A stretch of DNA of 64,000 nt, taken from CAWCQC01 sp963819905. GTDB taxonomy: Bacteria; Actinomycetota; Thermoleophilia; Gaiellales; Gaiellaceae. The position numbers and the translations under genes are program-made. This document shows, piece by piece, positions 25,206 through 34,142 of this stretch. The stretch lies in contig CAWFXP010000006.1 in NCBI GenBank assembly GCA_963819905.1, forward strand, positions 170,491-234,490, in the 5' to 3' direction. The notes under the pieces are model-generated. The model had not been told where the DNA came from. It saw nothing but the letters and a program-made list of their open reading frames with translations, and ran no database searches. Position 1 is the stretch's first letter. Every line of letters begins with the position of its first letter.

Positions 25206-26237
25206 TTGAGCGAGACAGTCCTCGAGACCGACCTCGGCGTGGCTCCGCCGGCGCAGATCCGGCGGAGCCACCCGCTCGCACGTTTCGTCGTCCGCCGGGT
25301 CCTCGCCGGCCTGGCCACGCTGCTCGTCGTCTCGGTGCTCGTCTTCTGGGGAACCGAGGTTCTCCCGGGCGACGCGGCGAGCGCCGTGCTCGGCCGGACC
25401 GCCCAGCCCGAGCAGCTCGCCGAGCTCCAGCAGCAGATGGGCCTCGACCGGCCTGCGATCGAGCGGTACTTCGACTGGCTGGGCGGCCTCTTCACCGGCG
25501 ACCTCGGGAACTCGGCCGCCGGGTACGCGCAGGGCTCCGAGACCTCCATCTGGAGCCAGATCAGCGGCAAGCTGACGAACTCCCTGATCCTCGCGGCGAT
25601 CGTGATCGTGCTCATGGTGCCGCTGTCGCTCCTGCTGGGAGCCCTGGCGGCGAGGCGGGCGGCCCGGCCGGCCGACCACGTGGTCTCGATCGCTTCGCTG
25701 ATCCTCATCTCGCTCCCCGAGTTCGTGCTCGGTGCGCTGCTCATCCTCTTCTTCTTCAGCTGGCTCGACGTCCTGCCCCCGGTCGCGCTGATCCCGCCCG
25801 GCGAGAACCCGCTCTCCGAGCCCGACAAGCTGGTCCTGCCGGTGCTGACCCTCCTCGGCGTAACCCTGGCCGCGTCGATGCGCATGGTTCGCGCCGGGAT
25901 GATCGAGACGCTTCGCGCCGACTACGTCCAGATGGCGCGCCTCAACGGCTTCCGTGAGCGGACCGTCCAGTGGCGCTACGCGATGCGAAACGCGCTCGGC
26001 CCGAGCGTGCAGGTATTCGCGCAGAACATCCAGTACCTGATCGGCGGGATCATCGTCGTCGAGTACCTGTTCGCCTACTCCGGGATCGGCAAGGAGCTGG
26101 TCGACTCGGTCGGGATCCGGGACGTGCGGGCGGTCCAGTCGATCGCCGTCCTTCTCGCCGCCATCTACATCGTCGTCAACATCCTCGCCGACCTCGCGGT
26201 GGTGCTCCTCACCCCGAAGCTCCGGACGCAGGCATGA
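25206..26237 (+). CDS. ABC transporter permease, DppB/OppB type
   Basis: About 343 residues with six membrane segments. The first helix follows FVVRRVLAGLATLLVVSVLVF; the coupling loop contains ASMRMVRAGMIETLRADYVQMARLNGF, the EAA-type motif contacting the ATPase. I place the start at TTG 25206; GTG 25164 is in frame but inside the hairpin, and GTG 25239 is a shorter option. The start is therefore uncertain. It overlaps the next permease by 4 nt (ATGA). Confidence 0.88.
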   Translation: MSETVLETDLGVAPPAQIRRSHPLARFVVRRVLAGLATLLVVSVLVFWGTEVLPGDAASAVLGRTAQPEQLAELQQQMGLDRPAIERYFDWLGGLFTGDLGNSAAGYAQGSETSIWSQISGKLTNSLILAAIVIVLMVPLSLLLGALAARRAARPADHVVSIASLILISLPEFVLGALLILFFFSWLDVLPPVALIPPGENPLSEPDKLVLPVLTLLGVTLAASMRMVRAGMIETLRADYVQMARLNGFRERTVQWRYAMRNALGPSVQVFAQNIQYLIGGIIVVEYLFAYSGIGKELVDSVGIRDVRAVQSIAVLLAAIYIVVNILADLAVVLLTPKLRTQA

Positions 26238-27064
26238 GGAGGGCCCGCTTCCTCCGTACGAAGACGGGCCTCGTCGGGCTCGTGCTCGTCGTCCTCGTCG
26301 TCGCGCTCGCTCTGTTCGGCCCGTTCTTCGCTCCCCACTCCCCGACCGAGACCATCTCGATCCCCTTCGAGCGTCCGACCGGCGCCGCCCCTCTCGGGAC
26401 GGACGAGCTCGGGCGCGACGTGCTCTCGCGTGTCCTCTGGGGCGGGCGGAGCGTACTCGGCCTCGCGCTTCTCGCGACCGGGATCGCCTACGCCGGCGGG
26501 CTCGCGATCGGCCTCCTGGCCGGCTATGCGCGCGGCTGGCTCGACGGGCTGCTGATGCGTGGCGCCGACGTCCTGCTCTCGTTCCCGGCGCTGCTCTTCA
26601 TCCTCGTGATCGTCACCGGTGCCGGTACCAGCACGGCGGTCCTCGTGGCAACGGTCGCGGTCGTGCAGATGCCGCTCATCGCCAGGATCATCCGCACCGC
26701 GACGCTCGAGCAGTCGGTGCGCGGCTACGTCGAGGCTGCCGAGGCGCGGGGCGAGCGGCAGCTCGCGATCCTCCGCCGGGAGATCCTCCCGAACATCGTC
26801 TCGCCGATCATGGCCGACGCGGGCCTGCGGTTCACGTTCTCGATCATCCTCGTCGCGTCGGTCAACTTCTTCGGCCTCGGCCTCCAGCCGCCGGACTCCG
26901 ACTGGGGGCTGATGATCTCCGAGAACCGGGACGGGCTCAGCCTGAACCCGTTCGTGGTGCTCGTTCCGGCGGCTCTCATCGCGCTCTTGACGATCTCCGT
27001 GAACCTGGTCGGAGACTCCGTCGCGCGGACGTCGGGACGCTCGAGCGCCGAGGGGGTCGGATGA
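26234..27064 (+). CDS. ABC transporter permease, DppC/OppC type
   Basis: 276 residues. N-terminal membrane anchor (TGLVGLVLVVLVVALALFGP), family motif PLGTDELGRDVLSRVLWGGRSVLG, and EAA-like loop RGYVEAAEARGERQLAILRREILPN. Second half of the family-5 importer channel. The start overlaps the DppB-type gene, and the stop overlaps the ATPase start, both by ATGA. Confidence 0.93.
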   Translation: MRRARFLRTKTGLVGLVLVVLVVALALFGPFFAPHSPTETISIPFERPTGAAPLGTDELGRDVLSRVLWGGRSVLGLALLATGIAYAGGLAIGLLAGYARGWLDGLLMRGADVLLSFPALLFILVIVTGAGTSTAVLVATVAVVQMPLIARIIRTATLEQSVRGYVEAAEARGERQLAILRREILPNIVSPIMADAGLRFTFSIILVASVNFFGLGLQPPDSDWGLMISENRDGLSLNPFVVLVPAALIALLTISVNLVGDSVARTSGRSSAEGVG

Positions 27065-28842
27065 GCAGCGCGCAGCCGGCGGCGCTCGCCGTGGACGGCC
27101 TCCGCGTCGACCTCACCGGCGGCGACGCGATCGTCGAGGAGGTGTCGCTCTCGGTCGGGCCAGGGCAGATTCTCGGGCTCGTCGGGGAGTCCGGGAGCGG
27201 CAAGACGACGACCGCGCTCGCGCTCCTCGGCTATGCGCGACCCGGCGTGAAGATCGTCGAGGGAACCATTCAGGTCGCGGGCCGGCAGATCAGCGGGCTG
27301 CGCGAGACGGATGCCCGGGCGCTCCGCGGCCGGACCGTCTCCTACGTCCCGCAGGATCCGGCGAACGCCCTGAACCCGGCCCTGCGCATTCGCGCGGCGG
27401 TGCAGGACATGCTCGCCCACGCGGCTGAGGGGACCGGTTCCGCCGGCGCTGCGCTGAAGAGCGTCCACCTCCCTTCCGACGACGCCTTCCTGCGCCGGTA
27501 TCCGCACCAGCTCTCGGGTGGCCAGCAGCAGCGCGTGTCGATCGCGATCGCACTCGTCCTCGAGCCTCCGCTCGTCGTGCTCGACGAGCCCACGACCGGG
27601 CTCGACGTGGTCACCCAGGCCCGCGTCCTCGAGGAGATCGACCGACTGCGGCGCGAGCGGGGGCTCGCGATGGTGTACGTCTCGCACGACCTCGCTGTCG
27701 TGGCCCAGGTCGCAGACCGGATCGCGGTCATGTACGCGGGACGCGTCGTCGAGGAGGGCCCGGCTGCGGCGATCCTCGAGGCGCCGCGGCATCCGTACAC
27801 GCGAGGGCTCGTCGGATCGATCCCCGACCATCTGCGGCCGCACCGGCTCGTCAGCATGCCGGGAGTGGCCGTCGGGGTCGGCGAGCGTCCGCCGGGTTGC
27901 GCCTTCGCTCCGCGGTGCCCGCAGCGGGTCGAGCGGTGCGAGAGCGTCCTGCCCGAGCTCGAGGACATCGGCTCGGGGCGCCGCGTGCGGTGCTTCGAAT
28001 GGCCGCGAACACCTGCCCTCGAGCTTCCGTTGCGTGCGGCCGAGCGGTCCGTGGGTGCGGCCGCGCCGCTGCTCGCGGTCGAGGGTCTGCGGGCGGTGCA
28101 CGGCCGCAGGCACGAGCAGGTGGTGGCCGCCGACGACGTGTCGTTCTCGCTCGGGGCCGGCGAGTGCGTTGCGCTCGTCGGCGAGTCGGGCAGCGGCAAG
28201 ACGACGATCGCGCGTTGCGTCGCGGGCCTCCACGTGCCGGCTGCCGGTCGGATCACCCTGGCCGGCGAGGCGCTGGCCGCGAAGGCGAGAAAGCGTCCGA
28301 AGGAGGCGCGCCGCCGGATCCAGATCGTCTTCCAGAACCCCTTCGACTCCCTCAACCCGCGACACCGTGTCGACGACGCAATCGCGCGCCCGGCACGGAT
28401 GCTGCGCGACCTCTCGAAGGCGGACGCCCGGTCCGAGGTGGATCGCCTCCTCGAGCGCGTGCGCCTGCCGGCCCGCGTCGCGTCCCGGTATCCCGGTGAA
28501 CTGTCCGGCGGCGAGCGCCAGCGCATCGCGATCGCCCGCGCGCTCGCGGCCCTTCCGGACGTCCTGGTCTGTGACGAGATCACCTCGGCGCTCGACGTGT
28601 CGGTTCAGGCGGCCGTGCTCGAGCTGCTCACCGAGCTCCGCACCGACCTCGGCCTGTCTCTCCTCTTCATCACCCATGATCTCGGCGTGGTCGCAGCGGT
28701 GGCCGACCAGGTGCTCGTCCTCGAGCGTGGCCACGTGCGCGAGCAGGGACCGGTGACGGACGTGATCGAACGCCCTCAGGACGACTACACCCGCCGGCTG
28801 ATCGAGGCCGCGCCGCGCCTGCCCGAGGCGGCCGCGTCATGA
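27061..28842 (+). CDS. ABC transporter dual ATPase (DppD-DppF fusion)
   Basis: 593 residues carrying both ATPase domains of a family-5 importer in one chain. First domain: Walker A GESGSGKTT, signature LSGGQQQRVSIA, Walker B LVVLDEPTTGLD, then the oligopeptide-type extension with RPPGCAFAPRCPQRVERC. Second domain from about residue 335: GESGSGKTT, LSGGERQRIAIARALA, VLVCDEITSALD. The fusion fixes 1:1 stoichiometry. Its stop overlaps the LacI gene (ATGA). Confidence 0.94.
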   Translation: MSSAQPAALAVDGLRVDLTGGDAIVEEVSLSVGPGQILGLVGESGSGKTTTALALLGYARPGVKIVEGTIQVAGRQISGLRETDARALRGRTVSYVPQDPANALNPALRIRAAVQDMLAHAAEGTGSAGAALKSVHLPSDDAFLRRYPHQLSGGQQQRVSIAIALVLEPPLVVLDEPTTGLDVVTQARVLEEIDRLRRERGLAMVYVSHDLAVVAQVADRIAVMYAGRVVEEGPAAAILEAPRHPYTRGLVGSIPDHLRPHRLVSMPGVAVGVGERPPGCAFAPRCPQRVERCESVLPELEDIGSGRRVRCFEWPRTPALELPLRAAERSVGAAAPLLAVEGLRAVHGRRHEQVVAADDVSFSLGAGECVALVGESGSGKTTIARCVAGLHVPAAGRITLAGEALAAKARKRPKEARRRIQIVFQNPFDSLNPRHRVDDAIARPARMLRDLSKADARSEVDRLLERVRLPARVASRYPGELSGGERQRIAIARALAALPDVLVCDEITSALDVSVQAAVLELLTELRTDLGLSLLFITHDLGVVAAVADQVLVLERGHVREQGPVTDVIERPQDDYTRRLIEAAPRLPEAAAS

Positions 28843-29861
28843 CGAGGCTCGCGGCGAGGGCGCGGCTCGAGGACGTGGCGCGCGAGGCGGGCGTCGCGAA
28901 GTCGACGGCCTCGCGGATCCTGAACCGGACGCCCGGGATGACCGTCCGTCCGGAGACGCGCGAGCGCGTGCTGGAGGCGGCGCGCGAGCTTCACTACGAG
29001 CCGCATGCGGCCGCGCGCGGGCTGCGGCGCGCCGAGACGGGCGCGCTCGGCATGCTCATCCCGGACCTCGAGATCCCGGTCTACTCGCAGATGGTGCGCG
29101 GCGCCGTGCGGCGCGCGTTCGAGCGGGGCACGGCGGTGCTCGTGGCAGAGGATCGCGACTCGAGGTCGCGCGAGGAGATCTACGCGGGACTCGTCCGAAC
29201 CGGCCGGATCGATGGCCTGATGGTCGCCTCGATGCGGGCGCGGCACCCGTTCAAGACGCTCCTGGCCGAACGGGGCGTGCCGCATGTCTTCGTGAACCGC
29301 GCCGTGCCCGGGAGCGGGCGCAACGTGACCATGGACGACGAGGCCCTCGCCGCCTGCGCGGTTCGCTACCTCCACGAGCTCGGGCACACGCGGATCGGGT
29401 TCCTCGGCGGACCGCGGATGAACGATCCGTCGACGCGGCGCGTCCTCGGCTTCCGAACGGCGTCGGCCGAGCTCGGCCTCGAGAAGGCGATCGCGATCGA
29501 CAAGGGCGACTTTCGCGAGCGGAACGGCGTTCTACAGGCCCGCGCCCTCCTGCGCGACCATCCCGACCTGACCGCCGTCATCACCGGCGGGCCGCCGCAG
29601 GCGATCGGTGCGTACCGGGCCGCCTGGGAGCTCGGGCTGGAGATCCCGCAGCAGCTCTCGATCGTCAGCTGCGACGACCCACCCGCAGCCGACTTCCTCC
29701 AGCCCTCATTGACCGCGATCCGCACGCCGTTCGCCGCGGTCGGCGCAGCCGGCGTCGACGCGCTCCTCGACCAGCTGAGCGGCGAGCCGCCGCACGACGT
29801 CGTCATCCCGACGAAGCCGCGCATCCGTGCGCGCGGCTCGACGTCACCGCGACGATCGTGA
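28839..29861 (+). CDS. LacI family transcriptional regulator
   Basis: 340 residues. The N-terminal HTH reads ARLEDVAREAGVAKSTASRILN with hinge YEPHAAARGLRR, then a periplasmic-binding-like effector domain (GMLIPDLEIPVYSQMVRGAVR, HTRIGFLGGPRMN, IVSCDDPP). Encoded inside the transporter operon by ATGA overlap, so it probably senses the imported compound or a product and regulates this same operon. Confidence 0.92.
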   Translation: MTRLAARARLEDVAREAGVAKSTASRILNRTPGMTVRPETRERVLEAARELHYEPHAAARGLRRAETGALGMLIPDLEIPVYSQMVRGAVRRAFERGTAVLVAEDRDSRSREEIYAGLVRTGRIDGLMVASMRARHPFKTLLAERGVPHVFVNRAVPGSGRNVTMDDEALAACAVRYLHELGHTRIGFLGGPRMNDPSTRRVLGFRTASAELGLEKAIAIDKGDFRERNGVLQARALLRDHPDLTAVITGGPPQAIGAYRAAWELGLEIPQQLSIVSCDDPPAADFLQPSLTAIRTPFAAVGAAGVDALLDQLSGEPPHDVVIPTKPRIRARGSTSPRRS

Positions 29862-30772
29862 TCGTCCTTCGCTCGCCGGAGCTGCTCGTCCGCGTCGATC
29901 CATGCCACGGCGGCGAGATCCTCGACCTCGTCCACCTCGCGACCGGCCGTCAGCTCCTGGGCCGTCCGCCGTTCGCCAGCGAACCGCCGCGGCCCGGCGA
30001 TCTCGAGGAACCGGCCTGGACGGCCTCGTACCGCGGCGGCTGGCAGCTGGCGGCGCCGAACGCCGGCAACGTCTGCGAGCTCGGCGGCGTTCGGCACGGC
30101 TTCCACGGCCGGGCGTCGAACGATCCGTGGACGGTGAGCGAGGCGTCCGGGGCGGCCGCGACCCTCGCGTGGGAGGGCCACGGGCTTCGTATCGAGCGCC
30201 GGCTCGAGCTGGCGGGCGACACGCTCGTCGTGACGACGACGTTCCTGGCCCGGGCGGCCGCCGTACCCGCGGTCTCCGTCGAGCACCTCTCGGTCGGGCT
30301 CGAGCTCCTCGAGCCGGAGGTCGAGATCCGGCTCCCCGGCGGAACGGCCTACGAGCTGAGCGAGCGGGACGGGCCGCCCTCGGCTCCGCACGGTGCGCCG
30401 TCCTGGCCGGAGGTGCTTCTGCTCGACGGCTCCCGCGAGCGCGCGGATCGTTGGCGTCTGTCGGAGCCACGGAGCCGCTACCTGGTCGTCAGCGACCTCC
30501 CGGAAGGGGCGGCGGCCGTGAGGAACGCCAAGACCGGGATGACGCTCGAGCTCAGCTGGGATGCCGACTGGCTCCGCCACCTGTGGATCTGGCACGAGGC
30601 GCGCACCTACGGCGGTCCCTGGCGCGGCCAGGCGGAGATCCTCGTCATCGAGCCAGCGTCGGTCGCGCACGGGCTCGGGCTCGCCGAGGCGGCCGCGCAC
30701 GGTCAGGCGCGCCTGATCGAGCCGGGTGAGCCTGTCAGCTACCGGCTGGCCGCCAGGGCGGTGGTCTCCTGA
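29858..30772 (+). CDS. aldose-1-epimerase-like (mutarotase-fold) protein
   Basis: 304 residues, GTG start overlapping the LacI stop. Galactose-mutarotase-like features: VRVDPCHGGEILDLVHLATGR at the N-terminus, SYRGGWQLAAPNAGNVCELGG, HGFHGRASNDPW and a C-terminal WIWHEARTYGG. Probable sugar mutarotase or epimerase-like role on the imported substrate. Divergent enough that the exact family is uncertain. Confidence 0.7.
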   Translation: MIVLRSPELLVRVDPCHGGEILDLVHLATGRQLLGRPPFASEPPRPGDLEEPAWTASYRGGWQLAAPNAGNVCELGGVRHGFHGRASNDPWTVSEASGAAATLAWEGHGLRIERRLELAGDTLVVTTTFLARAAAVPAVSVEHLSVGLELLEPEVEIRLPGGTAYELSERDGPPSAPHGAPSWPEVLLLDGSRERADRWRLSEPRSRYLVVSDLPEGAAAVRNAKTGMTLELSWDADWLRHLWIWHEARTYGGPWRGQAEILVIEPASVAHGLGLAEAAAHGQARLIEPGEPVSYRLAARAVVS

Positions 30773-31938
30773 CGGTCTCGACGATCGCCGACGTCTCGGC
30801 CGTCGTCCTGCGGGCGGGGTCGAAGGGCGGCGCCGACCTCGACGGGTCGAGCGAGACGGTGCTCGTCCTGATTCGGGACGAGCAGGGCCGGGTCGGGGTG
30901 GGGGAGGCCGACGCGCCCGCGGCGGCGGTTCGTGAGCTGGTGCTAATGGACGACGTCCACGCCTGGAGCCGCGGGCTCCGGGGGATGCTGCTCGGACGCG
31001 ATCCGTTCGAGATCGGAACGCTCCACGCGGAGCTCGGTCAAGGCACCGTGTACCACGGCCGCCGCGGGCTGGGCATCCATGCGCTCTCCGCGGTGGACGT
31101 GGCGCTGCACGACCTCGTCGGTCGGCAGCTCGGCCGGCCCGTGTACCAGCTGCTCGGCGGCGCCCGGCGAGCTGCCATCACCCCGTACGCGACGATCTAC
31201 GCCGGCCCGGTGGCGGGCCGAACGCTCGGCCAGGTGATGGACGACATCGCCTCTCGCTGCGATCGGGCCCTCGCCCTCGGCTTCCGCGCGGTGAAGATCG
31301 AGGTCCTGTTCGAGTCGCTCGTCAGCGACCGCGGTCTGGTCGAGTGCATCCGCGAGGGACGAAGGCTTCTCGGGGACGAAGTCACGCTGATGCTCGACTT
31401 CGGCTACCGCTGGAGCGACTGGCGCGACGCGCTCTGGACGCTCCGCCGGGTCGAGGACTGCGACGTCTACTTCGCCGAGGCAACGCTGCGCCACGACGAC
31501 CTCGCCGGCCACGCGCGGCTCGCCGAGCGCGTCGAGACGAGGGTGTGCGGCGCGGAGCTGGCTGCGACCGTCGACGAGTGCCGCGAATGGCTCGAGCGGG
31601 GGAAGGTCGACGTCCTCCAGGCCGACGTCAACCGCTGCGGCGGCCTCACCGAGCTCCGCCGCATCGCCGATCTCGCGGCCCTGCACGGCGCGCTCGTGAT
31701 CCCGCACTGTTGGAAGACGGGCGTCACCGCGGCGGCGTCACGCCACTTCCAGGCGGCGACGCCGAACGCGCCGTACGTCGAGATGTTCCATCCGGAGCTC
31801 TTCGAGTCGGCGCTTCGCCGGGAGCTCACCGGCCCGGAGCCGGAGATCCGGGACGGGCGGATCGAGCTCCCCGCGGCGCCCGGCCTCGGGATCGAGGTCG
31901 ACGAGGCGGTCGTCGAGCGCTACCGAAGCGACGGGTAG
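30769..31938 (+). CDS. mandelate racemase/muconate lactonizing enzyme family protein (enolase superfamily)
   Basis: 389 residues if started at CTG 30769, which overlaps the previous stop (CTGA). The first ATG/GTG in frame is GTG 30859, but that would remove TIADVSAVVLRAG, the expected first strand of the capping domain. Barrel residues, counted from CTG: Lys176 (VKIEV), metal ligands Asp210 (MLDFG), Glu237 (AEATL), Glu263 (GAEL) and His313 (IPHCWKTG). Probable sugar-acid dehydratase or epimerase. Last gene of the coupled operon. Confidence 0.86.
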   Translation: MTVSTIADVSAVVLRAGSKGGADLDGSSETVLVLIRDEQGRVGVGEADAPAAAVRELVLMDDVHAWSRGLRGMLLGRDPFEIGTLHAELGQGTVYHGRRGLGIHALSAVDVALHDLVGRQLGRPVYQLLGGARRAAITPYATIYAGPVAGRTLGQVMDDIASRCDRALALGFRAVKIEVLFESLVSDRGLVECIREGRRLLGDEVTLMLDFGYRWSDWRDALWTLRRVEDCDVYFAEATLRHDDLAGHARLAERVETRVCGAELAATVDECREWLERGKVDVLQADVNRCGGLTELRRIADLAALHGALVIPHCWKTGVTAAASRHFQAATPNAPYVEMFHPELFESALRRELTGPEPEIRDGRIELPAAPGLGIEVDEAVVERYRSDG

Positions 31939-32756
31939 AAGAGCGGCTGCCCGCGCCAGGGCGTGTCGATCGCCGAGAGCGTCCAGCCGCAGAGCGAGGC
32001 GATCGCGAGGCTCGAGCGGTCGGGGCCGAAGAAGGCGACGTTGGTCGGCGTCATGAGCGACTGCCCCTGCCAGTCGTCGAGAACGATCTCGGGCGGCCCG
32101 CCGCCCGGCGGGATCCGCAGCACCTGGTTCGGCTGGTAGCTCGTCACGACGATACCGCCCTCCTCGTCGAGCGCCAGACCGTCCGGCACGGTGCCGGGCA
32201 GATCCGCATGGAGTGTCACCTCGCCGTCGCGGACGGCGACCACGCGGGGCTCGAAGCTCTCGGCGACGTACAGCGTCCCGTCCGTGCCGAGCGCTAACCC
32301 GTTCGCGAAGACGAGCGGCCTGATCGGTAGCGGCTCGGCCATGCCGCCTCCCGCGGGGACCGCGAGGACGCGGCCGGCCGCGGCTCCCGGATCCTCCGAG
32401 CCCGAGTCCGAGACGTAGAGCGTCCCGTCGGCTGCGAACACCGGCCAGTTGGGAAGCCCGAGCTCCGCCGCGTACGTCTCGACCTCCCCCGTCTTCGGGT
32501 CGACCCGGACGACCGAGCCCCGGTCGTAGGCGCAGACGTAGACGAGGCCGTCGGCGTCGAGGCAGAGCCCGAGCGCCCAGGCGTCGATCTCGGCCACCCG
32601 CTCGTGCGACCCGTCCGCGGGGTCGACCCGGTAGATCCGGCCCTCCTCGTCCCCCGTCCAGAGCACACCGTCCGGCCCCGTGGCGACGCCCTCGCAGTGA
32701 GCGAGCGGGGCCAGCGTGCGGAAGGTGGGATTCGCGGCAGCTGGGTGGATGTTCAC
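31920..32756 (-). CDS. SMP-30/gluconolactonase/LRE family protein
   Basis: 278-residue six-bladed beta-propeller. Blade repeats are visible: CEGVATGPDGVLWTGDEEGRIYRVD, NWPVFAADGTLYVSDSG, NGLALGTDGTLYVAESF, DGLALDEEGGIVVTSYQPN. Members hydrolyse sugar lactones with a bound divalent metal; some are strictosidine-synthase-like. Start GTG 32756 is chosen for AAGGAGG 8 nt upstream. Its 3' end overlaps the convergent enolase-superfamily gene by 19 bp. Confidence 0.83.
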   Translation of the reverse strand: MNIHPAAANPTFRTLAPLAHCEGVATGPDGVLWTGDEEGRIYRVDPADGSHERVAEIDAWALGLCLDADGLVYVCAYDRGSVVRVDPKTGEVETYAAELGLPNWPVFAADGTLYVSDSGSEDPGAAAGRVLAVPAGGGMAEPLPIRPLVFANGLALGTDGTLYVAESFEPRVVAVRDGEVTLHADLPGTVPDGLALDEEGGIVVTSYQPNQVLRIPPGGGPPEIVLDDWQGQSLMTPTNVAFFGPDRSSLAIASLCGWTLSAIDTPWRGQPLFYPSLR

Positions 32757-32824
32757 GGGTCGAGCCTCCTTCGAATGCGTCGGGTCAGCGGACACGTGCA
32801 CGGGCATCTCTATCATCGGGCCGG

Positions 32825-34009
32825 GTGAACGTCCTCGTCTTCGTCTCCGACGCGCTCCGCGCCGACCATCTCGGCTGCTACGGGGCCCGGTTCCTCGACA
32901 CCCGCGCCGTCGACGAGCTCGCCGCGTCGGGGCTTCGGTTCGAGCAGGCGATCGCCGCCGCGCCGTGGACGGCCCCGTCCATGGCGTCGATGGTGACGGG
33001 CGTCTACCCGCATCGGCACGGGTACCTCCACTGGGACGCCGCTCTCGCACCCGGGACGCAGACCGTGTTCGACGCATTCGCCCGGGCCGGTCACGCGGTG
33101 GCGAGCTTCGTCTTCGACCGGACGTTCCTGTTCCGAGACCTTCCCGCCGCCCGGGTGGTGGGGGAGACGCATACGCTCGACGGCGTCGTCGAATGGCTGC
33201 GGGCGCATCGCGACGAGCCGTTCTTCCTGTTCGTCCACAGCTGGGCGACGCACATGCCGCATCACGTCCCGCACGGCGAGCGCGCCGAGTGGCGCGAGGC
33301 GAAGCTCCGTTATCTCGCCCGGATCCAGGAAGGCACGGCGGCGGGGCTCGAGGCCTGCTACGAGGAGTACCGCGAGGGAGTCGAGCGCATGTCGGAGACC
33401 CTCGTCCGTCCGCTGCTCGAGGTGCTCGCCGATCTCGGTCTGCGCGAGACGACCGCCGTTGCGTTTCTCTCCGACCACGGCGAGTCGTGGGGCGAGCGCT
33501 TTGCCGACAAGGCCGACGTGAAGGGCATCTACCACCTGCACGGCGCGACCCTCTACGACGAGATCCTGAGCGTCCCGCTGATCCTGTCTGCGCCGGGGCT
33601 CGCTCCCGGCGTCGTCCGAGCGCAGGTCAGCTCGGTGGATCTCGTGCCGACGCTCTGCGAGCTCGCCGGCGTCTCGCCGCCGCCGGGCGACGGGCGCTCC
33701 CTGCTCCGCCACGCGACGGCCGACGGGCCGGACGAGCCCGTGTTCGCGGCGACGAGCGATCGCGGCGCGCTGTCGCAGATCGCCGTCCGACTGCCACCCT
33801 GGAAGCTCGTTCGCCACGTCGCCGACGGGAGCGAGGAGGCCTACCGGCTGGACGTCGATCCGCGGGAGCGCACCGACCGCGCCGCGGAGGCGCCGAGCGA
33901 GCTGCGCGAGCTGCTCGACCGGGAGTTGGAGGGGATCGTGCCGGCGGAGATGACGGCCGAGGAGGAAGCGATCGTCGTCGCCCGCCTCGAGAGCCTCGGG
34001 TATCTGTAG
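32825..34009 (+). CDS. sulfatase-like hydrolase (alkaline phosphatase superfamily), Thr nucleophile type
   Basis: 394 residues. N-terminal metal site VFVSDALRADHLGCYG; the nucleophile region reads APWTAPSMASMVTGVYPH, so Thr49 stands where sulfatases have the Cys or Ser converted to formylglycine. The C-terminal metal site is FLSDHGESWGER. Such Thr forms include phosphatases and phosphoglycerol-transferase-like enzymes, so sulfatase activity is unlikely. No signal peptide is seen. GTG start. Confidence 0.85.
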   Translation: MNVLVFVSDALRADHLGCYGARFLDTRAVDELAASGLRFEQAIAAAPWTAPSMASMVTGVYPHRHGYLHWDAALAPGTQTVFDAFARAGHAVASFVFDRTFLFRDLPAARVVGETHTLDGVVEWLRAHRDEPFFLFVHSWATHMPHHVPHGERAEWREAKLRYLARIQEGTAAGLEACYEEYREGVERMSETLVRPLLEVLADLGLRETTAVAFLSDHGESWGERFADKADVKGIYHLHGATLYDEILSVPLILSAPGLAPGVVRAQVSSVDLVPTLCELAGVSPPPGDGRSLLRHATADGPDEPVFAATSDRGALSQIAVRLPPWKLVRHVADGSEEAYRLDVDPRERTDRAAEAPSELRELLDRELEGIVPAEMTAEEEAIVVARLESLGYL

Positions 34010-34124
34010 GGGCCGGGACCTGTCGGCCCTTCCGGCCGCCCAGGTCGACGCGCCGACCTGGGCGGGACAGGTCCCGCCCCTACGTCTTGCCCGATTGTCT
34101 GTAGGGGCCGGACCTGTCCGGCCC
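34007..34124. repeat. cluster of palindromic repeats
   Basis: Between two convergent genes: an imperfect GGGCCGGGAC copy starting at the sulfatase stop (34007-34028), a 10-bp stem (arms 34038-34047 and 34054-34063), GGGCGGGAC-AG-GTCCCGCCC (34060-34079) and GGGCCGGAC-CT-GTCCGGCCC (34105-34124). A position between convergent genes suggests a two-way terminator or mRNA-end function. Same family as at 11,797, 39,171 and 59,302. Confidence 0.8.
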
Positions 34125-34142
34125 TTCCCACGGGCACGTCCG

